Shown here in pieces: positions 7,378-12,719 of a DNA stretch of 12,719 nucleotides. Under the pieces are notes generated by a model. That model saw nothing but the letters and a program-made list of their open reading frames with translations. It made no database searches and had not been told where the DNA came from. The stretch spans positions 2,210 to 14,928 of the forward strand of contig DBXX01000056.1 of the NCBI GenBank assembly GCA_002309675.1. Direction: 5' to 3'. A program made the position numbers and the translations under genes. The DNA comes from Lachnospiraceae bacterium UBA1201 (lineage in GTDB: Bacteria > Bacillota > Clostridia > Lachnospirales > Lachnospiraceae). Each line of letters starts with the position of its first letter. Within the stretch, counting starts at the first letter, position 1.

Positions 7378-8139
7378 CTACTGCGGACACTCTCCGTAAA
7401 CATGACCGGCTTGCATGTCCTTTCCGCGTGCCTTAAACATCTCCGAAATGGTCACGACCTGGTAACCTTTCGCCTTCAGATACGGCACGAGGAACTCAAC
7501 CGCCTCAGCGGTGGCATCGTAAGTTTCGTGCATCAGCACGATCTTACCATCCAAAGAGTCATTTTCGCATGCTTTTGCGATTTTGTCAATCATTTGCTTC
7601 GCGGTGGCCTGCGCCCAGTCCATCGAATCCAGGCCGCAGCTGATCAGCGGAACGTCGATCATTTCCCGAAGCGCCTCGTTCACATCGAGGTACGGCGGAC
7701 GCAGCAAAAACTTCTCACGGCCCGAAATCTCCTTCAGCACGGGAAGCATATACTCCACTTCCGCCTTCATTTCCTCCACCGAAAGTTCCGGCAGGTGCGG
7801 GTGTGTCTTCGTGTGGTTCGCGATCTCAAAGCCCAACTCCTGCGCGCGCTCGATCTCCGCCCGCGTGCCTTCGTTGAATGTATTGCCCCAGTAGAAGAAG
7901 GTGGCATGCATGCCACTGTCTCTGAGCGCGTTCTGGATGCGGATCGCCGGCGAGGTCTCCGACACCGGATCCACCGGACCGTCGTCAAACGAGAGCGCGA
8001 CCATCGGTTTCTTCGGGTCGATCCATGTTATATCTGCTTCGTTATTCCAGTTTTCTCTCATTTTATCCTCCAAAGACTGCGGATCGTTTATGTCAAATAT
8101 AGCATCCGCCATGAATCTGTAAAATAGCCTACCTCTCAT
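7378..8139 (-). CDS. NodB-type polysaccharide deacetylase (CE4), no signal peptide
   Basis: This is a metal-dependent carbohydrate N- or O-deacetylase. With the ATG at 8137-8139 it has 253 residues. All five CE4 motifs are present: SFDDGP (D52, D53), the metal-binding HTKTH (H109, H113), RPPY (147-150), LDSMDW (around D174-W175) and LMHE (H204). GGAGG (8145-8149) lies 5 nt before this ATG and decides the start; the upstream in-frame GTG and ATG at 8157 and 8154 overlap or precede that site. Only about 45 residues precede the catalytic domain and none form a clear signal peptide or membrane anchor, which is unusual because most peptidoglycan and xylan CE4 enzymes are exported. An intracellular substrate such as imported acetylated oligosaccharides is possible. 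The true substrate cannot be told from sequence. It has its own promoter. Confidence 0.85.
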   Translation of the reverse strand: MRGRLFYRFMADAIFDINDPQSLEDKMRENWNNEADITWIDPKKPMVALSFDDGPVDPVSETSPAIRIQNALRDSGMHATFFYWGNTFNEGTRAEIERAQELGFEIANHTKTHPHLPELSVEEMKAEVEYMLPVLKEISGREKFLLRPPYLDVNEALREMIDVPLISCGLDSMDWAQATAKQMIDKIAKACENDSLDGKIVLMHETYDATAEAVEFLVPYLKAKGYQVVTISEMFKARGKDMQAGHVYGECPQ

Positions 8140-8166
8140 AGAATCCTCCGGCATCACAGCCCGATT

Positions 8167-8181
8167 CTGCCCACCGGGCAG
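8167..8181 (-). other. Small hairpin in the deacetylase leader
   Basis: CTGCCC and GGGCAG form a 6-bp stem with a 3-nt loop in the untranslated leader, about 18 nt upstream of the ribosome binding site. It is too far to block that site directly and has no U-run. It may simply stabilise the 5' end. Confidence 0.35.
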
Positions 8182-8236
8182 TAAAAACTATTATGAAACA
8201 CAATATATGGGCGTTAAACCCCTGAATATCCCTTAA

Positions 8237-8265
8237 AATATACAACATTTTCCCGGCAAAATCAA
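8237..8265 (-). promoter_or_regulatory. Candidate promoter for the polysaccharide deacetylase
   Basis: TTGATT (8260-8265), a 17-nt spacer and TATATT (8237-8242) face the deacetylase gene, predicting a leader of about 90 nt. A second weaker pair, TTTAAC and CATAAT with a 17-nt spacer, lies about 45 nt nearer the gene. The rest of the 271-bp gap holds only the MerR-gene hairpin and a doubtful 29-codon frame. Confidence 0.55.
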
Positions 8266-8362
8266 CATAGCAATGTCATTTTTGCCGAGTCTTCCCCGTT
8301 TCTCCATCGTTTTTCGCATCATCTGCTCCGTTTTACGCGCTTTCGATCTGCTATATACACAT

Positions 8363-8395
8363 CGGGCCCGGATCTCGCCTTGAGACCCGGGCCCG
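8363..8395 (-). terminator. Long GC hairpin after the merR-family gene
   Basis: Two 14-nt arms, 8363-8376 and 8382-8395, pair around a 5-nt loop, starting about 30 nt after the regulator's stop codon. The only imperfection (8372 against 8386) is a U-G pair in minus-strand RNA but an A-C mismatch in plus-strand RNA, which favours function in the minus-strand transcript. The run after it is ATGTGTATATAG, not U-rich, so it is a poor intrinsic terminator by the usual rule. Confidence 0.55.
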
Positions 8396-8428
8396 GATTT
8401 ACAAATATCGTTCTAAATGTTTCGTCGC

Positions 8429-9232
8429 TTACTCCACGGGGAAGCAAACTTCCGTGACGAATTCCTCCGGATCCTGCGTCTGCGCCGGTCCGACGTGGTA
8501 GATGTTGAACATCGGCCCGCAGATCTTATATCCGTTCGCCTGGATCCATGAAGCTACGGCCGCGTTCGCATCGCCCATCTGCGCATAGCTGCCTTTGATC
8601 ACGCAGCTAGCCACGCGGACTGCGGGCAAGGTCTGAAACTTCACGTGCTCGGTATCGGCGTAAGTCCCCTTCACCGCCATCGAGACCATGACGTCGACGT
8701 CCGCTTCCTTATATTCCGGGTCGTAAAACACGGCCATGGCGTAGCACGGGTCCGCGGGGACGAGCGGCTGCTTACACTCTGCCATCATGCCCCACGCCAT
8801 GCCCTCGCTCGCGTAGTCCGGCACGATCATACGCACCGTTGCTGCATATCTCTCGGGAATCGTCTTTACATTTACATCAAAACTCATGTTCTGCTCCTCT
8901 CTCAGCCTCTTTCGGGCTGTATCCAGAAGCATCCGTTTGTACTCCGTTTCCTGTGCCAACGCCTCCAGTTCGGCCTCGCGGGCGCTCAGGAAGCCGTCGA
9001 GTTTTTCCTTATCATCGTAGACCTCTAGGATGCGGACTATATCCGCCAGGGAGAACCCCATTTCCTTCAGTGCCGTGATGCGCCCCATGACGAACAGCTG
9101 GTCCTCGCGGTAATACCGGTATCCGGTAAAATCGTCGATCCGGGCGGGTTTTAACAAACCGATATCATCGTAGTGGCGAAGCATTCGGATGCTGACTCTG
9201 GACAGTTTTGAAAAATCACCTATTTTCAGCAT
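8429..9232 (-). CDS. MerR-family regulator with GyrI-like effector-binding domain
   Basis: This 267-residue protein has a MerR winged helix at residues 1-70 (KIGDFSKLSRVSIRMLRHYDDIGLL, FTGYRYY, ALKEMGFSLADI). A dimerisation coiled coil follows at about 75-112, then a BmrR/GyrI-like ligand-binding domain from about 117 to the end. The layout is that of regulators such as BmrR that bind diverse small molecules and twist 19-bp-spacer promoters. The ATG at 9230-9232 has GGAGGT about 7 nt upstream. Its own promoter contains a 19-bp spacer with a dyad, so autoregulation is likely. No transporter or obvious target is adjacent, and the ligand is unknown. The C-terminal segment ends with GPAQTQDPEEFVTEVCFPVE, as in GyrI-like domains. 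Confidence 0.9.
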   Translation of the reverse strand: MLKIGDFSKLSRVSIRMLRHYDDIGLLKPARIDDFTGYRYYREDQLFVMGRITALKEMGFSLADIVRILEVYDDKEKLDGFLSAREAELEALAQETEYKRMLLDTARKRLREEQNMSFDVNVKTIPERYAATVRMIVPDYASEGMAWGMMAECKQPLVPADPCYAMAVFYDPEYKEADVDVMVSMAVKGTYADTEHVKFQTLPAVRVASCVIKGSYAQMGDANAAVASWIQANGYKICGPMFNIYHVGPAQTQDPEEFVTEVCFPVE

Positions 9233-9273
9233 ATTCTTACCTCCATGAAAGTATGTTTCTTGAGCTCACCACT

Positions 9274-9304
9274 ACCATAATCCCTGACACTATGTGAGAG
9301 TCAA
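9274..9304 (-). promoter_or_regulatory. MerR-type promoter and operator (19-bp spacer)
   Basis: TTGACT (9299-9304) and TATGGT (9274-9279) are separated by 19 nt, the overlong spacing typical of MerR-activated promoters. Within the spacer, 9284-9298 holds the dyad CTnACA-N3-TGTnAG. The position between -35 and -10 is that of known MerR operators. The likely binder is the regulator encoded immediately downstream. Confidence 0.75.
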
Positions 9305-9330
9305 CCCCTTTTTTAACTTTTTTTGCAGGG

Positions 9331-10443
9331 TCAATTAAACGACTTCTTCAGGTATGCGATCAATGTGTTTGCCATGCGCTTATGCGACTCCGGGCCGGGA
9401 TGCATGCGGGAGCCGAAGGCATCCGCCGCCGTGTTCGGCAGGCGAAGGAGGTCCACGTTCTTATCCCCGGTGCGGTCCACATACTCGCGCAGGGTGCGCT
9501 GCATAAAAGGCATCAGCGCATCGCCCAAGGCGCCGTAACACCAAACCAATCTGGATTTCGGGTTCTTCAGACGAAGCAATGCCAGGAAATCATCCATGGC
9601 ACGGCAAAAACGCCGAATGCTCATCTCCTCATAGGTTCCGTCCGCATTCAGAAGTTGTGCATAGATCTTCCCGGTCTTCGGGTCGGTGAAGGGTGCACTG
9701 TGAAATGCGCCTTCGTCGTTCGTACCCAGATTGACCACGACCACGTCGGGCTGCCAGCTCGAGAAATCGTACTCATCCATGGTTCCCGCAGCCGCATTTT
9801 CCGCGCCAGACGCTGCTCCGCAGACCTTCGTGTAGATCTCGGGCAATGCTGACTTAGGATCGTTATCCCAGCCGCAATACGTGCCCCAGCCGCTCTGGCT
9901 GATCAGGCGGTAATCCGCGTCTAAAGCCTTCGCTACATAATTTGCATAGTGCTCACACGTTCCGAAGACCATGGGCACCCAATCCATCTCCTCATGGGCT
10001 CCGTTCAAGCCCTCGCCGCTGGTGATGCTGTCGCCGACAAACTCGATTTTCATCTTCTTCGGAGGAATGGGCAGGAACATGCCGTCCGCGGAAACACTGT
10101 GGATCACGAAACGGCTGGGATCCTCGCCGATGGCCTGCATCTCCTTAAAGATGCGCACCGTCTTAGGAGTCTGCGCGCTCAGCCCGCGGAAGATGCAGAT
10201 GTCCGAACCGCCGCGTTTCAGCATCATGCGGATCACCTGTTTGCCGTTCACTTCGATGGCTACCCATTGCTCATACTGATCATATTCCGCCTCGATGCGA
10301 ACCCACAATTCGCTTGCGGCGACGCGGAACTCGATGCCGGAAGCCGACCAGTACAGTTCGATGGGGCCGTCCCCCTTCCAATTAGTACGTCCGTATAAAT
10401 GCAGAGGGATCTCATCCGGTCCCAATGTTCTCAGTTCGCTCAT
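9331..10443 (-). CDS. SGNH/GDSL hydrolase, probable carbohydrate esterase (CE2-like)
   Basis: The 370-residue protein has an N-terminal beta-rich segment (about 1-125) followed by an SGNH hydrolase domain, the two-domain plan of CE2 acetyl esterases. Catalytic Ser139 sits in GDSIT (137-141). SQSGWGTYCGWD is family-like, GTND is at 240-243, and H348 lies in HPGPESH. The usual Asp three residues before that His is Ser345, which fits the Ser-His dyad reported for some CE2 enzymes. A role in removing acetyl groups from plant or other polysaccharide-derived sugars is inferred. There is no signal peptide, so it is expected to be cytoplasmic. AGGAGA lies about 7-12 nt before the ATG. It follows the MoxR-VWA pair by 149 nt; whether they share a transcript is unclear. 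Confidence 0.85.
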   Translation of the reverse strand: MSELRTLGPDEIPLHLYGRTNWKGDGPIELYWSASGIEFRVAASELWVRIEAEYDQYEQWVAIEVNGKQVIRMMLKRGGSDICIFRGLSAQTPKTVRIFKEMQAIGEDPSRFVIHSVSADGMFLPIPPKKMKIEFVGDSITSGEGLNGAHEEMDWVPMVFGTCEHYANYVAKALDADYRLISQSGWGTYCGWDNDPKSALPEIYTKVCGAASGAENAAAGTMDEYDFSSWQPDVVVVNLGTNDEGAFHSAPFTDPKTGKIYAQLLNADGTYEEMSIRRFCRAMDDFLALLRLKNPKSRLVWCYGALGDALMPFMQRTLREYVDRTGDKNVDLLRLPNTAADAFGSRMHPGPESHKRMANTLIAYLKKSFN

Positions 10444-10447
10444 ATCC

Positions 10448-10573
10448 TATCTCCTGTCCGGTTTCTTTTTCTTCGTTTTCCACCTGTTTTGAGGTTTTCA
10501 GCGCCTCAGGTGGAGTTTTCGAGCTTGTGGTTCTTCACTTTTCCATCTGAATCGCAGTTTTCAGCGCCTCAGG
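10448..10573 (-). repeat. Imperfect 63-bp tandem repeat between VWA gene and esterase gene
   Basis: The 17-bp sequence gttttcagcgcctcagg occurs at 10494-10510 and 10557-10573, exactly 63 bp apart. In each copy, on the minus strand, it is followed after 7 variable bases by CAGrTGGAAAA and then GAAGAA. The first 35-42 bp of each unit are alike and the rest diverge. The copy near the esterase gene can also form an 8-bp stem (10479-10486 with 10507-10514). The 63-bp period is a whole number of codons. Confidence 0.75.
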
Positions 10574-10592
10574 AGAGGTTTCTTCAACCCCG

Positions 10593-11807
10593 TCACACCG
10601 GACTCGGGATCTTCCCGGTCAGGTATTTGATGGCTTCCTTCAATCCGTCCACTGAAAGCTTGTAGCTCGGAATCAGGCCTTCGATGGCCGTCACCGCTTC
10701 CATCCAGCCGATGGACGACGAGTACGAAACCTTACGGGGATTGAGCCAAACCACTTTCTTATAATTTCGTTTGAACATTTCCAGCCACTCGTAGCCGCTG
10801 TAGCCGCCGTTCGGGCCGCGATAGTTGCCGCTGGTGGAATACAGTTCCTCCGGCGCCATCTGCGCGTCGCCGACGATGATGACCTTATAGTCGGAATCCA
10901 GGTTTTTGAATACCCAACGGGTCTCGACCCAGTCTCCGGTCATGCACTCCGGCGTCTTATACAACGTGCTGTATAAGCAGTTATGGAAATAGTAAGTCTT
11001 TACGTCTTTGAAATGATTTGCTTTGTTTACCGCCTGGAACAGGTTGTTACAAAGCGTGGAAAACGGGATCATGGTCCCGCCCGAGTCAAAGAGCAAAAGC
11101 AGTTTCACGGTGTTCTTACGCGGCTTCTGCCATTCAAGTTTCAGATAGCCGCCATTGTTGCACGTCGAGTCGATGGTGCCGTCCAGGTCGAGCTCGGTCT
11201 TCGCCTCGTCGATGCGGGACGAAAACTGCCGAAGCTGGCGGAACGCCGCCTGGAACTGGCGGTAGTCGAGCGCCTTATCCCGCCGGAAATCGCGGTAGCG
11301 CTCCTCGCCGATGACCATGAAGGCCGACGAAAGTCCGGGCTTACCGCCCATGCGGATGCCGCCCTTCGCCCGTCCGGAATTACCGAAGGCCGATGTGCCG
11401 CCGGTACCGATCCAGTGCTTGCCGCCGTCGTGACGCGTGTTCTGCTGCGCCAGACGCTCGCGAAGCTGCTCATTGACCGTTTTCGCATCCCGCTTCTCGC
11501 GACGCTTCTGCGCCTCTTCTGCCATGTGCTGCTGCTCTTCTTCGTCGGGGTCATCCCTCTCCAGCCAGCGCATGACGTAGTCCGGAATGTTCTCCGACTT
11601 CACGTCCTTGAAGTATTCCTTAAACGCCAGGTCGAATTTGTCGAAGTCCGCCTCGCTCTTCACGAGGATCATCCGCGCCATGTAGTAGAAGTTCGTCAGC
11701 GACGCGCCGCAGAGCTGCTTATCCAACGCCTCCATCAGCGTCAGCCATTCGGTCAATGAAACGTGCACTCCTTTTGCTTTCAAAATGTAGAAAAACGGAG
11801 TAAACAT
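10593..11807 (-). CDS. VWA domain protein (CoxE-like), partner of MoxR ATPase
   Basis: The 404-residue protein has a helical N-terminal region (about 1-85). A charged, Gln/Arg-rich segment and a Gly-rich linker follow (about 88-165). The C-terminal von Willebrand A domain spans about 230-400. The metal-site motif reads LLLFDSGGTM with D241, where the canonical DxSxS second position is Gly243 and the third Thr245. Closely similar DxGGS-type motifs occur, as I recall, in CoxE-like VWA proteins next to MoxR ATPases. YYFHNCLY follows, also typical. Such pairs act as chaperone-like complexes in metallo-enzyme or membrane-complex assembly (CoxD-CoxE, RavA-ViaA), but the client here is unknown. The ATG lies 1 nt after the MoxR stop, with AGGAGGT inside the MoxR end, implying translational coupling. 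No signal peptide is present. Confidence 0.85.
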   Translation of the reverse strand: MFTPFFYILKAKGVHVSLTEWLTLMEALDKQLCGASLTNFYYMARMILVKSEADFDKFDLAFKEYFKDVKSENIPDYVMRWLERDDPDEEEQQHMAEEAQKRREKRDAKTVNEQLRERLAQQNTRHDGGKHWIGTGGTSAFGNSGRAKGGIRMGGKPGLSSAFMVIGEERYRDFRRDKALDYRQFQAAFRQLRQFSSRIDEAKTELDLDGTIDSTCNNGGYLKLEWQKPRKNTVKLLLLFDSGGTMIPFSTLCNNLFQAVNKANHFKDVKTYYFHNCLYSTLYKTPECMTGDWVETRWVFKNLDSDYKVIIVGDAQMAPEELYSTSGNYRGPNGGYSGYEWLEMFKRNYKKVVWLNPRKVSYSSSIGWMEAVTAIEGLIPSYKLSVDGLKEAIKYLTGKIPSPV

Positions 11808-11808
11808 T

Positions 11809-12627
11809 TTACCTCCTGTTCGCCTTAATGGTCTCGAGATCTTCGTCCTTCTTTACGATAACGCCCACGAACGGCAGCTTCTTCTGAATCTCCTCCGGGG
11901 AGATACCGCCGCGCATCAGGGCGTTCAGCCAGTCCAGAAGCTCTGATGTGCTGGGCTTCTTACGAATGTCGCGCATGCCGCGGATCGAATAGAACGCCTT
12001 CATCGCCTCGTCCAGCAGCTGCTCGTCGATGTCGGTGAAATGCGCCGCCACGATGTCGCGCATCAGTTCCTGGTTCGGGAACTCGATATAGTGGAAAATG
12101 CAGCGTCGCAGAAACGCGTCCGGCAGCTCCTTTTCCGCATTGGACGTGATGATCACGATCGGGCGGTGCTTCGCCTTCACCGTGCGTCCGGTCTCGTGGA
12201 TGTAAAACTCCATCTGGTCCAGCTCCCACAAAAGGTCGTTCGGGAACTCCAGGTCCGCCTTATCGATCTCATCGATCAGCAGCACGACCTGCTCGTCGCT
12301 TTCGAACGCGTCGCAGAGCTTACCCGGCTTGATATAACGGGCAATGTCATCCACGCCTTCGTTTCCGAACTGGCTGTCGTACAGGCGCTGCACCGTATCG
12401 TACATGTACAGGCCGTCCTGTGCCTTCGTGGTAGACTTGATGTTCCAAATGATAAGTGGCTTATTCAGGCTCTTTGCGATGGCCTGCGCCAGCATGGTCT
12501 TACCCGTGCCGGGCTCGCCCTTGATCAAGAGCGGCTTCTGAAGAGCGATCGCTACATTGACCGCGGCGAGCAGTTCCTCGCCGGCCACATAGTCTACGCT
12601 ACCCTGAAAATTCTGAAATTCACTCAT
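11809..12627 (-). CDS. MoxR-family AAA+ ATPase
   Basis: The 272-residue cytoplasmic ATPase has Walker A GEPGTGKT (37-44), Walker B LLIDEID (D119, E120), sensor 1 N163 in TSNAEKELPDAF and arginine-finger candidates R174/R175, then the C-terminal lid. The GEPGTGKTMLA start of the core and the LxxLDQMEFYIHETG insert are MoxR-like. Together with the downstream VWA protein it likely forms a remodelling or maturation complex. The start has CGGAGG about 5 nt upstream. The 92 nt above the gene contain AT-rich repeats and no promoter that I trust. The gene probably begins an operon with the VWA protein and possibly the esterase. The substrate complex is not visible here. Confidence 0.9.
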   Translation of the reverse strand: MSEFQNFQGSVDYVAGEELLAAVNVAIALQKPLLIKGEPGTGKTMLAQAIAKSLNKPLIIWNIKSTTKAQDGLYMYDTVQRLYDSQFGNEGVDDIARYIKPGKLCDAFESDEQVVLLIDEIDKADLEFPNDLLWELDQMEFYIHETGRTVKAKHRPIVIITSNAEKELPDAFLRRCIFHYIEFPNQELMRDIVAAHFTDIDEQLLDEAMKAFYSIRGMRDIRKKPSTSELLDWLNALMRGGISPEEIQKKLPFVGVIVKKDEDLETIKANRR

Positions 12628-12696
12628 AAATTCCTCCGTTAATATATGTTAATATGATTCTTTAATTCACTCCGGTAGTTTTATCACATCTCCTGC

Positions 12697-12715
12697 ACTG
12701 CCAAAGACTGCCAAA
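12697..12715. repeat. Short direct repeat upstream of the MoxR gene
   Basis: ACTGCCAAA occurs twice with a 10-bp period (12697-12705 and 12707-12715), about one helical turn. On the minus strand it reads TTTGGCAGT twice. It could be an operator or a promoter -35 region (TTGGCA), but the window ends here. Confidence 0.35.
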
Positions 12716-12719
12716 TAGG

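Noticed and set aside
9302..9330. T-rich run after the esterase gene as a terminator
   Set aside because: On the transcribed (minus) strand it is A-rich and no stem precedes it; it is on the wrong strand for an intrinsic terminator of that gene.
10983..11759. 258-codon plus-strand frame
   Set aside because: It is antisense to the VWA gene, has no ribosome binding site or domain, and matches the pattern of the other shadow frames.

Overview
The window is most consistent with a Gram-positive Clostridia chromosome, perhaps a gut or rumen Lachnospiraceae relative. The reasons are type IV pilus ATPases of clostridial type, EF-P with Lys32, an NrdR/YqeG pair, strong AGGAGG ribosome binding sites, sigma-A-type promoters, and acetyl-xylan-esterase-like enzymes. 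This taxonomic placement is inference from gene content. All eleven recognisable genes lie on the minus strand, so transcription runs from high to low coordinates, and the long plus-strand open frames are shadows.

In transcription order, the first block (12627 to 9331) is a MoxR-type AAA+ ATPase and a von Willebrand A protein, tightly coupled with a 1-nt gap. They are followed, after a 149-nt spacer with an imperfect 63-bp tandem repeat, by an SGNH/GDSL hydrolase resembling carbohydrate esterase family 2. Next comes a MerR-family regulator (9232 to 8429) with a GyrI-like effector domain. Its own promoter has the 19-bp spacer and central dyad typical of MerR control. A 14-bp hairpin follows the gene. 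A NodB-type polysaccharide deacetylase without a visible secretion signal (8139 to 7378) comes next, with its own promoter.

The middle is a housekeeping run: prfC (RF3), nrdR (repressor of ribonucleotide reductase genes) and yqeG (HAD phosphatase), separated by 10 and 2 nt and probably one operon. efp (EF-P) follows from its own promoter, which overlaps the spacer after yqeG.

The low-coordinate end is surface and pilus biology. A membrane-anchored protein has Ig-like domains on either side of a Thr/Pro/Glu repeat linker. After it comes a strong promoter, a leader of about 100 nt that can fold into two stacked stems, pilB with a tandem motif matching the MshEN cyclic-di-GMP-binding consensus, and pilT, which runs off the window at base 1. 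The features most worth following up are the pilB leader together with the MshEN domain, the MerR operator, the MoxR-VWA-esterase cluster with its altered MIDAS motif, and the 63-bp repeat. I see no CRISPR array, tRNA, rRNA, insertion sequence or prophage.
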